Shown here one piece after another: positions 27,877 to 40,739 of a stretch of DNA of 64,000 nt (positions within the stretch are counted from its first letter, which is position 1; every line of letters starts with the position of its first letter). The DNA comes from Megalopta genalis (Eukaryota; Arthropoda; Insecta; Hymenoptera; Halictidae), in the NCBI RefSeq assembly GCF_051020955.1, contig NW_027476215.1:372001-436000 (forward strand), given 5' to 3'. The notes beneath the pieces were generated by a model that searched no databases, was not told the origin of the DNA, and worked only from the letters and a program-made list of their open reading frames with translations. Both the position numbers and the translations under genes were made by a program.

Positions 27877-29055
27877 CTGTTGAAGCTAAATCATGTATAT
27901 CACAAGTATTTGAAGCTAAACCGTTTGATTCGCATGGATTTGAAGATAAGCCTTCTACCTCGCATTGATTTGAAGATAAATCATGTGTTTCGCTTGGATT
28001 TGAAGCTAACTCGTTTGTTTCGCATGCTGTTGAAGCTAAATCATGTATATCACAAGTATTTGAAGCTAAACCATTTGTTTCGCATGGATTCGAAGATAAA
28101 CCTTCTACTTCGCATTGATTTGAAGCTAAATCATGTGTTTCGCATAGATTTGAAGCTAACTGGTTTGTTTCGCATGCTGTTGAAGCTAAATCATGTATAT
28201 CACAAGTATTTGAAGCTAAATCGTTTGATTCGCATGGATTTGAAGATAAGCCTTCTACCTCGCATTGATTTGAAGATAAATCATGTGTTTCGCTTGGATT
28301 TGAAGCTAACTCGTTTGTGTCGCATGCTGTTGAAGCTAAATCATGTATATCACAAGTATTTGAAGCTAAACCATTTGGTTCGCATCGATTCGAAGATAAC
28401 CCTTCTACTTCGCATTGATTTGAAGCTAAATCATGTGTTTCGCATGGATTTAAAGCTAACTCGTTTGTTTCGCATACTGTTGAAGCTAAATCATGTATAT
28501 CAGAAGTATTTGAAGCTAAACCGTTTGAATCGCATGGATTTGAAGCTAAGCCTTCTACCTCGCATTGATTTGAAGATAAATCATGCGTTTCGCTTGGATT
28601 TGAAGCTAACTCGTTTGTTTCACATGATGTTGAAGCTAAATCATGTATATCACAAGTGTTTGAAGCTAAACCATTTGTTTCGCATGGATTCGAAGGTAAG
28701 CCTTCTACTTCGCATTGATTTGAAGCTAAATCATGTCTATCGCTAGGATTTGAAGCTAACTCGTTTGTTTCGCATACTGTTGAAGCTAAACCATGTATAA
28801 CACAAGTATTTGAGCCTGATCCATTTGTTTCGGATGGATTCGAAGATCAGTCTCCTAATTTGCATTGATTTGAAGGTAAATCATGCCTTTTGCATGCATT
28901 TAAAGCTAACTCGTTTGTTTCACCTGCATTTGAAGCTATATCAGAGATATTCGCAAGTATTTGAAGCTAAATCATTCGTTTCGCATGGATTTGAAGATAA
29001 GCCTTCTACTTCGCATTGATTTGATGCTAAATCATGTGTTTCGCATGGATTTGAG
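27877..29055 (+). repeat. Segmental duplicate at offset 4607, copy 2
   Basis: Partner of 23270-24448. Its right part (about 28834-29434) also matches 25280-25880 at offset 3554, so three related copies of this stretch exist in the domain. Confidence 0.88.
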
Positions 29056-29681
29056 GCTAACTCGTTTGTTTCGCATGCAGTTGAATCTAAATCATGTATA
29101 TCACAAGTATTTGAAGCTGAAGCATTTGTTTCGCATGAATATTAAGTTAAACCATGTGTTTCGCATGACTTTGACGCTAAATAATGTGTTTCGCTTGGCT
29201 ATGAAGCCCAACTCGTTTGTTTCGACTGCATTTTAAGCTAAATCATGTATATCAGAAATATTTGAAGCTAAACCATTTGTTTCGCATCGATTTGAAACTA
29301 AATCGTTTGTTTCGCAGTTGAAGCTAAATCATGTATATCACAAGTATTTGAAGCTGCACCATTTGTTTCGAATAGATTTGAAACTAAGCCTTCTACTTCG
29401 CATTGATTTGAAGCTAAATCATGTGTTTCGCTTGGATTTGAAGCTAATTCGTTTGTTTCGCATGCAGTTGGAGCGAAATCACGTATATCACAAGTATTTG
29501 AAGCTGAACCATTTGTTTCTCGAGAACACTCTGCTAAACCATGTGTTTCGAATGAATTTGAAGCCAACTCATGTGTTTCGCATGGATTTGAAGCTATCTC
29601 GTTTGCTTCACATGCTGTTGAAGCTAAATCATGTATATCACAAGTATTTCAATCTAAACCACTTGTTTCGCATGGATTTGA

Positions 29682-30197
29682 CGCTAAGCCTTCTGCTTCG
29701 CATTGATTTGATACTAAATCATGTGTTTCGAAAGGATTTGAAGCTGACTCGTTTGTTTCGCCTGCATTTGAAGCTATATCATGTAAATCACAAGTATTTG
29801 AATCTGAACCATTTGATTCCCATGAATAGTACGCTAAACCATGTCTTTCGAATGAATTTGAAGCTAGATCATGTGCTTTAAATGGATTTGAAGCTAACAC
29901 GTTTGTTTCGCATGCATTTGAAGCTAAATCATGTATTTCACATATAATTGAAGCTAAACGATTTGTTTCGCATGGATTCGAAGATAAGCCTTCTACTTCG
30001 CATTGTTTTGAAGCTAAATCATGTCTATCGCTAGGATTTGAAGCTAACTCGTTTGTTTCGCATACTGTTGAAGCTAAATCATGTATAACACAAGTATTTG
30101 AGCCTGAGCCATTTGTTTCGCATGGATTCGAAGATCAGCCTCCTAATTCGCGTTTATTTGAAGCTAAATCATGTGTTTCGCATGGATTTGAAGCTAA
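29682..30197 (+). repeat. Segmental duplicate at offset 3716, copy 2
   Basis: Partner of 25966-26481 with the complete D monomer end at about 29666-29682. A following block starting from GAGCCTGAGCCATTTG (30098) is itself repeated at 30548, offset 450 (three HORs). Confidence 0.85.
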
Positions 30198-30744
30198 GTC
30201 GTTTGTTTCGCATGCAGTTGAAGCTAAATCATGTATATCACAAGTATTTGAAGCTAATCCATTTGTTTCGCATGGATTCGAAGATAACCCTTCTACTTCG
30301 CATTGATTTGAAGCTAAATCATGTGTTTCGCATAGATTTGAAGCTAACTCGTTTGTTTCGCATGCTGTTGAAGCTAAATCATGTATATCACAAGTATTTG
30401 AAGCTAAACCATTTGTTTCGCATGGATTCGAAGATAAGCCTTCTACTTCGCATTGATTTGAAGCTAAATCATGTGTTTCGCTTGGAATTGAAGCTAACAT
30501 GTTTGTTTCGCATGCAGTTGAAGCTAAATCAAGTATAACACAAGTATTTGAGCCTGAGCCATTTGTTTCGCATGGATTCGAAGATCAGCCTCCTACATCG
30601 CGTTTATTTGAAGCTAAATCATGTGTTTCGCATGGATTTGAAGCTAAGCCTTCTGCTTCGCATTGATTTGATACTAAACCATGTGTTTCGAAAGGATTTG
30701 AAGCTAAATCGTTTGTTTCGCCTGCATTTGAATCTAAATCATGT

Positions 30745-31070
30745 ATATCTTAAGTATTTGAAGCTAAAGAACTTGATTCGCATGGATTTCATACTAAGCC
30801 TTCTACTTCGCATTGATTTGAAGGTAAATCATGACTTTTGCATGGATTTAAAGCTAACGCGTTTGTTTCGCCTGCATTTGAAGCTATATCAGTGATATTC
30901 GCAAGTATTTGAAGCTAAATCATTCGCTTCGCCGGATTTGAATCTAAGCCTTCTACTTCGCATTGATTTCATTCTAAATCATGTGTTTTGCTTGGATTTG
31001 AAGCTAACTTGTTTGTTTCGCATGCAGTTGAAGCTAAATAATGTATATCACAAGTATTTGAAGTTAAACC
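30745..31070 (+). repeat. Segmental duplicate at offset 2160, copy 1
   Basis: It matches 32905-33229 (72 monomers away). Shared rare features are GGATTTCATACTAAGCC, GTAAATCATGACTTTTGC and CATTCGCTTCGC. Confidence 0.82.
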
Positions 31071-31117
31071 GTTTGATTCGCATCGATTAGAAGCTAACTC
31101 GTTTGTTTCGCCTGCAT

Positions 31118-31535
31118 TTGAAGCTAAATCATGTATATCACAAGTATTTGAAGCTAAACCATTTGTTTCGCATGGATTCGACGATCTGCCATCGGCTTCG
31201 CATTGATTTTAAGCTAAATCATGTGTTTCGCATCGATTTGAAGCTAACTCGTTTGTTTCGCCTGCATTTGAAGCTAAATCATGTATATCACAAGTATTTG
31301 AATTTAAACCATTTGTTTCGCATGGATTCGAAGATAAGCCTTCTACTTCGCATTGAATTGAAGCTAAATCATGTGTTTCACATGGATTTGAAGCTAACAT
31401 GTTTGTTTCGCATGCTGTTGAACCTAAATCATGTATATTACAAGCATTTGAATCTAGACAATCTGTTTCGTGTGGATTCGGAGATCAGACTTCTACTTCG
31501 CATTGATTTGAAGCGAAATCATATGTTTCGCTTGG
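31118..31535 (+). repeat. Segmental duplicate at offset 2219, copy 1
   Basis: It matches 33337-33755. Shared rare features are CGACGATCTGCCATCGGC and GTGTGGATTCGGAGATC. The offset becomes 2220 after an extra base in ACGTTTTGTTTCG near 33617. Confidence 0.82.
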
Positions 31536-32904
31536 ATTTGAAGCTAACTCGTTTGTTTCGCATGCAGTTGAAGCTAAGTCATGTACATCACAAGTATTTG
31601 AAGCTAAACCATCTGTTTCGTGTGGATTCGAAGGTAAGCCTTCTACTTCGCATTGATTTGATGCTAAATCATGTGTTTCGAATGGATTTGAAGCTAACTC
31701 GTTTGTTTCTCTTGCTGTTGAATGTAAATCATGTATATCACAAGTGTTTGAAGCTAAACCATTTGTTTCGCATGGATTCGGAGATCAGCCTTCTACTTCG
31801 CATTCATTTGAAGCTAAATCATGTGTTTCGCATGGATTTGAAGCTGACTCGTTTATTTCGCCTGCATTTGAAGCTATATCATGTATATCACAAGTATTTG
31901 AATCTTAACCATTTGATTCCCAAGAATAGTACGCTAAACCATGTCTTCCTAATGAATTTGAAGCTAAATCATATGTTTTGAATGACTTTGAAGCTAACTC
32001 GTTTGTTTCGCATGCATTTGAAGCTAAATCATGTATAACACAAATATTTGAGCCTGAGCCATTTGTTTCGCATGGATTCGAAGATCAGCCTCCTAATTTG
32101 CATTGATTTGATGGTAAATCATGTCTTTTGCGTGGATTTGAAGCTAACACGTTTGTTTCGCAAGCAGTTGAAGCTAAATCATGTATAAAACAAGTGTTTG
32201 AAGCTAAACCATTTGTTTCGTATGGATTTGAAACTAAGCCTCCAACTTCGCGTTGACTTGATGCTATATTTTGTTTTTCGCTTGTATTTGAAGCTAACTC
32301 GTTTGTTTCGAATGGATTCGACGATCAGCCATCTGCTTCGCATTGATTTTAAGCCAAATCATGTCTTTCGCATCGATTTGCTGCTAACTCGATTGTTTCG
32401 CCTGCATTTGAAGCAAAATCATGTATATCACAAGTATTTGAAGCTAAACCATTTGTTTCGCATGGATTCGAAGATAAGCCTCCTACTTCGCATTGAATTG
32501 AAGCTAAATCATGTGTTTCAAATGGATTTGAAGCTAACAGGTTTGTTTCGCATGCTGTTGAACCTAAATCATGTACATTACAAGTATTTGAAGCTAAACC
32601 ATCTGTTTCGTGTGGATTCGAAGGTAAGCCTTCTACTTCGCATTGATTCGGTGCTAAATCATGTGTTTCGCATGGATTTGAAGCTAACTCGTTTGTTTCT
32701 CTTGCTGTTGAATGTAAATCATGTATATCACAAGTGTATGAAGCTAAACCATTTGTTTCGCATGGATTCGATGGTAAGCCTACTACTTCCCATTGATTTG
32801 ATGCTAAGTCATGAGATTCGCATGGATTTGAAGCTAAACCTTTTTTTTTGAATGGGTGTGAAGTTAACTCGTTTGCTTCCCAAGCAGTTGTAGCTAAATC
32901 ATGT

Positions 32905-33229
32905 ATATCACAAGTATTTGAAGCTAAAGAAATTGATTCGCATGGATTTCATACTAAGCCTTCTACTTCGCATTCATTTGAAGGTAAATCATGACTTTTG
33001 CATGGATTTAAATCTAACGCGTTTGTTTCGCCTGCATTTGAAGCTATATCAGTGATATTCGCAAGTTTTTGAAGCTAAATCATTCGCTTCGCTGGATTTG
33101 AATCTAAGCCTTCTACTTCGCAATGATGTGATTCTAAATCATGTGGTTTGCTTGGATTTGAAGCTAACTTGTTTGTTTCGCATGCAGTTAAGCTAAATAA
33201 TGTATATCACAAGTATTTGAAGCTAAACC
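32905..33229 (+). repeat. Segmental duplicate at offset 2160, copy 2
   Basis: Partner of 30745-31070. It includes the GCTTCGCTGGATTTGAATC variant, one base shorter than the normal monomer in both copies. Confidence 0.82.
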
Positions 33230-33336
33230 ATTTGTTTCGCATGGATTTGAAACTAAGCCTTTTACTTCGCATTGATTTGAAGCTGAATCATGTGTTTCGC
33301 TTGTATTTGAAGCTAACTCGTTTGTTTCGCATGCAG

Positions 33337-33755
33337 TTGAAACTAAATCATGTATATCATAAGTATTTGAAGCTAAACCATTTGTTTCGCATGGATTCGA
33401 CGATCTGCCATCGGCTTCGCATTGATTTTAAGCTAAATCATGTGTTTCGCATCGATTTGAAGCTAACTCGTTTGTTTCGCCTGCATTTGAAGCTAAATCA
33501 TGTATATCACAAGTATTTGAATTTAAACCATTTGTTTCGCATGGATTCGAAGATAAGCCTTCTACTTCGCATTGAATTGAAGCTAAATCATGTGTTTCAC
33601 ATTGATTTGAAGCTAACACGTTTTGTTTCGCATGCTGTTGAACCTAAATCATGTGTATTACAAGTATTTGAATCTAAACAATCTGTTTCGTGTGGATTCG
33701 GAGATCAGCCTTCTACTTCGCATTGATTTGAAGCGAAATCATATATTTCGCATGG
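33337..33755 (+). repeat. Segmental duplicate at offset 2219, copy 2
   Basis: Partner of 31118-31535. The spacing between this block and the previous duplicated block differs from that in the left copies by about 59 bases, roughly two monomers. Confidence 0.82.
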
Positions 33756-34479
33756 ATTTGAAGCTAAGCCTTCCACTTCGCATTGATTTGATGCTAAATC
33801 ACATGTTTCTCATGGATTTGAAGCTAACTCGTTTGTATCGCTTGCTTTTGAATGTAAATCATGTATAACACAAGTATTTGAAGCTAAACCATTTGTTTCG
33901 CATGGTTTCGAAGATAACCCTTCTACTTCGCATTGATTTGAAGCTAAATCATGTGTTTCGCATGGATTTGAAGCTAACTCGTTATTTCGCCTGCATTTGA
34001 AGCTAAATCATGTATATCACAAATATTTGACGCTAAACCATTTGTTTCGCATGGATTCGAATATAAGCCTACTACTTCGCATCGATTTGGAGCTAAATCA
34101 TGTGTTTCGCATGGATTTGAAGCTAACTCATTTGTTTCGCATGCAGTAGTAGCTGAATCATGTATATCACAAGTATTTGAAGCTAAAACATTTGATTCGC
34201 ATGGATTTGAAACTCAGCATTCTACTTCGCATTGATTTGAAGCTAAATCATGTGTTCCGCATGGATTTTAAGCTAACTCGTTTGTTTCGCATGCAGTTGA
34301 AGCTAAATCATGTATATCACAAGTATTTGCAGCTAAACCATTTGTTTCGCATGGATACGAAGATAAGCCTTCTACTTCGCATTGATTTGAAGCTAAATCA
34401 TGTGTTTCGCTTGGATTTGAAGCTAACTCGTTTTTTTCGCATGCAGTTGAAGCTAAATCATGTATATCACAAGTATTTG

Positions 34480-34826
34480 AAACTAAATCATGTGTTTCGC
34501 ATGGATTTGAAGTTAACTCGTTTGTTTCGCATGCAGTTGAATCTAAATCATTTATATCGAAAGTATTTGAAGCTAAATCATTTGTTTCGCATGGATTTGA
34601 AGACAAAGCTTTTACCTCGCATAGATTTGAATCTAAATCATGTGTTTCGCATGAATGTGAAGCTAACTCGTTTGTCTCGCTTCCAGTTGAAGCTAAATCC
34701 ATTATATAGCAAGTATTTTAAATCACTTGAATCGCATGGATTTGTAGTTAAACCTTCTACTACGCAATGCATGGAAGATAAGTCATGTGTTTCGTTTGGA
34801 CTTGAAGCTAACTCGTTTGTTTCGCA
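34480..34826 (+). repeat. Core-flanking block, left copy (partner 55678-56029)
   Basis: This block of about 350 bases is unlike the array around it. It includes GAAGACAAAGCTTTTACC, CGCTTCCAGTTGAAGC, TCCATTATATAGCAAG and CGCAATGCATGGAAG. The same block lies 21.2 kb to the right with only a few substitutions and one 5-base difference (TTTTAAATCACTT here, TTTTAACCTAAATCACTT there). It sits at the left edge of the most regular part of the array. Confidence 0.9.
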
Positions 34827-35085
34827 TGCTGTTGAAGCTAAATCATGTATATCACAAGTATTTGAAGCTAAACTATTCGTTTCGCATGGATTCGAAGATA
34901 ACCCTTCTACTTCGCATTGATTTGAAGCTAAATCATGTGTTTCGCATGGATTTGAAGCTAACTCGTTTGTTTCGCATGCTGTTGAAGCTAAATCATGTAT
35001 ATCACAAGTATTTGAAGCTAAACTATTCGTTTCGCATGGATTCGAAGATAACCCTTCTACTTCGCATTGATTTGAAGCTAAATAA
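34804..35085 (+). repeat. Perfect 150-base tandem HOR pair
   Basis: The HOR starting at 34804 is repeated without mismatch from 34954, including the less common CTAAACTATTCG form of D. The copies diverge only near 35093 (AAATAATG). This marks a recent duplication of a single HOR at the start of the core domain. Confidence 0.88.
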
Positions 35086-38000
35086 TGTGTTTCGCATGGA
35101 TTATAAGCTAACTCGTTTTTTTCGCATGCAGTTGTAGCTAAATCATGTATATCACAAGTATTTGAAGCTAAACCATTTGTTTCGCATGGATTCGAAGATA
35201 AGCCTTCTACTTCGTATTGATTATAATCTAAATCATGTGTTTCGCATGGATCTAAAGCTAACTCGTTTGTTTCGCATGCAGTTGAAGCTGAATCATGTAT
35301 ATCACAAGTATTTGAAGCTAAACTATTCGTTTCGCATGGATTCGAAGATAAGCCTTCCACTTCGCATTGATTTGATGCTAAATCATGTTTTTCGCAAGGA
35401 TTTGAAGCTAACTCATTTGTTTCGCATGCTGTTGAAGCTAAATCATGTATACCACAAGTATTTGAAGCTAACCCATTTGCTTCGCATGGATTCGAAGATC
35501 AGCCTTCTACTTCGCATTGATTTGATGCTAAATCATGTGTTTCGCATGGATTTTAAGCTAACTCGTTTGTTTCGCATGCAGATGAAGCTAAATCATGTAT
35601 ATCACAAGTATTTGAAGCTATATCATACGTTTCGCATGGATTCCAAGATAACCCTTCTAATTCGCATTGATTTGAAGCTAAATCATGTGTTTCGCATGGA
35701 TATGAAGCTAACTCGTTTGTTTCGCATGCTGTTGAAGCTAAATCATGTATATCAAGAGTACTTGAAGCTATATCATACGTTTCGCATGGATTCCACGATA
35801 ACCCTCCTAATTCGCATAGATTTGAAGATAAATCATGTGTTTCGCTTGGATTTGAATATAACTCATTTGTTTCGCATGCTGTTGAAGCTAAATCATGTAT
35901 ATCACAAGTATTTGAAGCTAAACCATTTGCTTCGCATGGATTCGATGATCAGCCTTCTACTTGCATTGGTTTGAAGCTAAATCATGTGTTCCGCATGGCT
36001 TTTAAGCTAACTCGTTTGTTTCGCATGCAGTTGAAGCTAAATCATGTATATCACAAGTATTTGAAGCTAAACCATTTGTTCCGCATGGATTCGAAGATAA
36101 GCCTTCTACTTCGCATTGATTTTAATCTAAATCATGTGTTTCGCATGGATTTGAAGCTAACTCGTTTGTTTCGCATGCTGTTGAAGATAAATCATGTATG
36201 TCACAAGTATTTGAAGCTATATCATACGTTTCGCATGGATTCGAAGATCAGCCTTCTACTTAGCATTGATTTGATGCTAAATCATGTGTTTCGCATGGAT
36301 TTGAAGCTGACTCGTTTGTTTCGCATGCTGTTGAAGCTAAATCATGTATATCACAAGTATTTGAAGCTATATCATTTGTTTCGCATGGATTCGAAGATAA
36401 CCCTTCTAATTCGCATTGATTTGAGGCTAAATCATGTGTTTCGCTTGGATTTGAAGCTAACTCGTTTGTTTCGCATGCTGTTGAAGCTAAATCATGTATA
36501 TCACAAGTATTTGAAGCTAAACCATTTGTTTCGCATGGATTCGAAGATAAGCCTTCTACTTCGCATTGATTTTAATCTAAATCATGTGTTTCGCATGGAT
36601 TTAAAGCTAACTCGTGTGTTTCGCATGCAGTTGAAGCTGAATCATGTATATCACAAGTATTTGAAACTAAACTATTCGTTTCGCATGGATTCGAAGGTAA
36701 GCCTTCCACTTCGCATTGATTTGATGCTAAATCATGTGTTTCGCAAGGATTTGAAGCTAACTCGTTTGTTTCGCATGCTGTTGAAGCTAACTCAAGTGTA
36801 TCAAAAGTATTTGAAGCTAAACCATTTGTTTCGCATGGATTCGAAGATAACTCTTCTAATTCGCATTGATTTGAGTCTAAATCATGTGTTTCGCTTGGAT
36901 TTGAAGCTAACTCGTTTTTTTCGCTAGTAGTTGAAGCTAAATCATGCATATCACAAGTATTTGAAGCTAAACCATTTGTTTCGCATTTATTCGAAGCTAA
37001 GCCTTCTACTTCGCATTGATTTGAGGCTATATCATGTGTTTCGCTTGGTTTTGAAGCTAACTCGTTTTTTTCTCATGCAGTTGTAGCTAAATCATGTATA
37101 TCACAAGTATTTGAAGCTAAACCATTTGTTTCGCATGGATTCGAAGATAAGCCTTCTACTTCGCATTGATTTTAATCTAAATCATGTGTTTCGCATGGAT
37201 TTGAAGCTAACTTGTTTGATTCGCGAGCAGTTGAAGCTAAATAAAGTGTATCACAAGTATTTGAAGCTAAACCATTTGCTTCGCATGGATAGGAAGATCA
37301 GCCTTCTACTTCGCATTGATTTGAAGCTAAATCATGTGTTCCGCATGGATTTTAAGCTAACTCGGTTGTTTCGCATGCAGTTGAAGCTAAATCATGTATA
37401 TCACAAGTATTTGAAGCTAAACCATTTGTTTCGCATGGATTCGAAGATAAGCCTTCTACTTCGCATTGATTTTAATCTAAATCATGTGTTTCGCAAGGAT
37501 TTTAAGCTAACTCGTTTGTTTCGGATGCTGTTGAAGCTAAATCATGTATATCACAAGTATTTGAAGCTATATCATTTGTTTCGCATGGATTCGAAGATAA
37601 CCCTTCTAATTCGCATTGATTTGAGGCTAAATCATGTGTTTCGCTTGGATTTGAAGCTAACTCGTTTTTTTCGCTAGTAGTTGAAGCTAAATCATGCATA
37701 TCACAAGTATTTGAAGCTAAATCATTTGGTTCGCATTTATTCGAAGCTAAGCCATCTACTTCGCATTGATTTGAGGCTAAATCGTGTGTTTCGCATGGAT
37801 TTGAAGCTAGCTCGTTTGTTTCGCATGCAATTGAAACTGAATCATGTATATCACAAGTATTTGAAGCTAAACCATTTGTTTCGCATGGATTCGAAGATAA
37901 GCCTTCTACTTCGCATTGATTTTAATATAAATCATGTGTTTCGCATGGATTTGAAGCTAACTCGTTTGTTTCGCATGCAGTTGAAGCTGAATCATGTATA

Positions 38001-39062
38001 TCACAAGTACTTGAAGCTAAACTATTCGTTTCGCATGGATTCGAAGATAACCCTTCTAATTCGCATTGATTTGAGGCTAAATCATGTGTTTCGCTTGGAT
38101 TTGAAGCTAACTCGTTTTTTTCGCTAGTAGTTGAAGCTAAATCATGCATATCACAAGTATTTGAAGCTAAACCATTTGTTTCGCATGGATTCGAAGATAA
38201 GCCTTCTACATCGCATTGATTTTAATCTAAATCATGTGTTTCGCATGGATTTGAAGCTAACTCGTTTGTTTCGCATGCAGTTGAAGCTGAATCATGTATA
38301 TCACAAGTATTTGAAGCTAAACTATTCGTTTCGCATGGATTCGAAGATAAGCCTTCTACTTCGCATTGATTTGAAGCTAAATCATGTGTTTCGCATGGAT
38401 TATAAGCTAACTCGTTTGTTTCGCATGCAGTTGAAGCTAAATCGTGTATATCACAAGTATATGAAGCTGATCCATTTGTTTCGCATGGATTCGAAGATAA
38501 GCCTTCCACTTCGCATTGATTTGATGCTAAATCATGTGTTTCGCATGGATTTGAAGCTAACTCGTTTGTTTCGCATGCTGTTGAAGCTAACTCAAGTGGA
38601 TCACAAGTATTTGAAGCTAAACCATTTGCTTCGCATGGATTCGAAGTTAACTCGTTTGTTTCGCATGCAGTTGAAGCTAAATCACGTATATCAGAAGTAT
38701 TTGCAGCTAAACCATTTGTTTCGCATGGATACGAAGATAAGCCTTCTACTTCGCATTGATTTGAAGCTAAATCATGTGTTTCGCATGGATTTGAATCTAA
38801 CTCGTATGTTTCGCATGCTGTTGAAGTTAAATCATGTATATCGCAAGTATTTGAAGCTAAACCATTTGTTTCGCATGGATACGAAGATAACCCTTCTACT
38901 TCGCATTGATTTGAAGCTAAATCATGTGTTTCGCATGGATTATAAGCTAACTCGTTTGTTTCGCATGCAGTTGAAGCTAAATCGTGTATACCACAAGTAT
39001 TTGAAGCTAAACCATTTGTTTCGCATGGATTCGAAGATAAGCCTTCTACTTCGCATTGATTT

Positions 39063-39092
39063 GAAGCTAAATCATGTGTTTCGCATGGATTT
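39063..39092 (+). repeat. Monomer type A
   Basis: Thirty bases whose diagnostic core is AAATCATGTGTTTCGC followed by ATGGATTT. Common variants elsewhere are CTTGG for CATGG, TGTTCCGC for TGTTTCGC, and GATTTTAA at the join to the next monomer. Type A follows E and precedes B. Confidence 0.93.
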
Positions 39093-39122
39093 GAATCTAA
39101 CTCGTTTGTTTCGCATGCAGTT
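39093..39122 (+). repeat. Monomer type B
   Basis: Diagnostic core is CTAACTCGTTTGTTTCGC, followed by ATGCAGTT or ATGCTGTT. It carries two CpGs and usually the palindrome GCATGC. The CAG and CTG endings mark sub-lineages and alternate between neighbouring HORs in the core domain. A stop-bearing form ending CGCTAGTAGTTG recurs at six places. Confidence 0.93.
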
Positions 39123-39152
39123 GAAGCTAAATCGTGTATACCACAAGTATTT
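39123..39152 (+). repeat. Monomer type C
   Basis: The core, ATGTATATCACAAG in most copies with TATTT after it, is the most diverged of the five: TATCAC replaces TTTCGC, so the type lacks the CpG found in the others. This copy carries the variant GTGTATACCACAAG. A variant with CAAGTGTATCAAAAG is a useful lineage marker between about 36.8 and 52 kb. Confidence 0.93.
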
Positions 39153-39182
39153 GAAGCTAAACCATTTGTTTCGCATGGATTC
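39153..39182 (+). repeat. Monomer type D
   Basis: Diagnostic core is CTAAACCATTTGTTTCGC, with GGATTC at the end, so the join to E creates TTCGAA. Many copies have TTGCTTCGC instead. In the left and right thirds of the window the form TTTGATTCGCATGGATTT is common. This is the type that has stuttered into two and three consecutive copies near 44.7, 49.75 and 52.05 kb. Confidence 0.93.
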
Positions 39183-39212
39183 GAAGATAAGCCTTCTACT
39201 TCGCATTGATTT
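39183..39212 (+). repeat. Monomer type E
   Basis: Diagnostic core is GATAAGCCTTCTACTTCGC followed by ATTGATTT. The third codon block also appears as GATCAGCC or GATAACCC. The sequence CATTGATTT puts a TGA stop into the FEAK-type plus frame once per HOR, which is why that frame never opens far beyond 150 bases where E is intact. Confidence 0.93.
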
Positions 39213-40739
39213 GAAGCTAAATCATGTGTTTCGCATGGATTTGAATCTAACTCGTTTGTTTCGCATGCTGTTGAAGCTAAATCATGTATATCACAAGTAT
39301 TTGAAGCTAAACCATTTGTTTCGCATGGATACGAAGATAACCCTTCTACTTCGCATTGATTTGAAGCTAAATCATGTGTTTCGCATGGATTATAAGCTAA
39401 CTCGTTTGTTTCGCATGCAGTTGAAGCTAAATCGTGTATATCACAAGTATTTGAAGCTAAACCATTTGTTTCGCATGGATTCGAAGATAAGCCTTCTACT
39501 TCGCATTGATTTTAATCTAAATCATGTGTTTCGCATGGATTTGAAGCTAACTCGTTTGTTTCGCATGCTGTTGAAGCTAAATCATGTATATCACAAGTAT
39601 TTGAAGGTATATAATACGTTTCGCATGGATTCCAAGATAACCCTTCTAATTCGCATTGATTTGAAGCTAAATCATGTGTTTCGCATGGATTTGAAGCTAA
39701 CTCGTTTGTTTCGCATGCTGTTGAAGCTAAATCATGTATATCACAAGTATTTGAAGCTAAACTATTTGTATCGGATGGGATCGAAGATAAGCCTCCTACT
39801 TCGCATTGATTTGAAGCTAAATCATGTGTTTCGCATGGATTTGAAGCTAACTCGTTTGTATCGCATGCTGTTGAAGCTAAATCATATATATCACAAGTAT
39901 TTGAAGCTAAACCATTTGTTTCGCATTTATTCGAAGCTAAGCCGTCTACTTCGCATTGATTTGAGGCTAAATCATGTGCTTCGCTTGGTTTTGAAGCTAA
40001 CTCGTTTTTTTCGCATGCAGTTGTAGCTAAATCATGTATATCACAAGTATATGAAGCTAAACCATTTGCTTCGCATGGATTCGAAGATCAGCCTTCTACT
40101 TCGCATTGATTTTAATCTAAATCATGTCTTTCGCATGGATTTAAAGCTAACTCGTTTGTTTCGCATGCAGTTGAAGCTGAATCATGTATATCACAAGTAT
40201 TTGAAGCTAAACTATTCGTTTCGCATGGATTCGAAGATATGCCTTCCACTTCGCATTGATTTGATGCTAAATCGTGTGTTTCGCAAGGATTTGAAGCTAA
40301 CTCGTTTGTTTCGCATGCTGTTGTAGCTAACTCAAGTGTATCAAAAGTATTTGAAGCTAAACCATTTGCTTCACATGGATTCGAAGATCAGCCTTCTACT
40401 TCGCATTGATTTGAAGCTAAATCATGTGTTCCGCATGGATTTTAAGCTAACTCGTTTGTTTCGCATGCAGTTGAAGCTAAATCATGTATATCACAAGTAT
40501 TTGAAGCTAAACCATTTGCTTCGCATGGATTCGAAGATCAGCCTTCTACTTCGCATTGATTTGATGCTAAATCATGTGTTTCGCATGGATTTCAAGCTAA
40601 CTCGTCTGTTTCGCATGCTGTTGAAACTAAATCATGTATATCACAAGTATTTGAAGCTATATCATACGTTTCGCATGCATTCCAAGATAACCCTTCTAAT
40701 GCGCATTAATTTGAAGATAAATCATGTGTTTCGCTTGGA

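Larger units (their letters stand above)
21140..34480. repeat. Diverged array domain with several long-range duplicates
   Basis: HOR order is mostly kept, but copies vary and contain domain-specific variants: TTTCTCGAGAACACTC at about 22660 and 29518, CCCATGAATAGTACGC at about 26102, 29820 and (as CCCAAGAATAGTACGC) 31919, and a TCAGAGATATTCGCAAG or TCAGTGATATTCGCAAG form of C near 24346, 25390, 26634, 28943, 30890 and 33050. Segment pairs are listed separately. The plus LKLNH frame is open in pieces of up to 390 codons (27574-28746), but it is cut repeatedly by indels and TAG codons. Confidence 0.85.
39063..39212 (+). repeat. Exemplar 150-base HOR (A-B-C-D-E)
   Basis: This is one of the cleanest complete higher-order units. 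It consists of five 30-base monomers with no indel. Adjacent monomers differ at several positions, while the units before and after match it almost base for base: 38971-39120 repeats as 39121-39270 with differences only at the last bases. Types more alike across HORs than within a HOR is the defining signature of higher-order organisation. The unit holds one GCATGC palindrome in monomer B and one TTCGAA palindrome at the D/E junction, so enzymes cutting these sites should give a 150-base ladder. Confidence 0.95.
38131..40026 (+). other. Longest stop-free plus frame (631 codons), repeat-derived, not called as a gene
   Basis: This is the longest open frame in the window. It translates to about 63 decapeptides of the LKLNHVFRMD type in the five-type order, rich in Leu, Lys, Asn, His and Arg. 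It begins at TTG straight after two TAG codons (CGCTAGTAGTTG), so the start is simply the end of a stop. It has no signal peptide, no non-repeat domain, no ribosome-binding or promoter context, and no end other than the next stop. Within the frame, differences between copies change amino acids freely (Lys to Asn, Asn to Tyr, Met to Leu, His to Arg) with no clear excess at third positions. I regard it as a by-product of a period divisible by three. A transcribed repeat protein is not strictly excluded. Confidence 0.85.

Noticed and set aside
38131..40026. A giant repeat protein gene in the LKLNH plus frame
   Set aside because: The frame opens straight after tandem stops, holds only repeat units, is interrupted by TAG codons and 1-base indels every few hundred to two thousand bases, and its length is what the consensus codons predict without selection.
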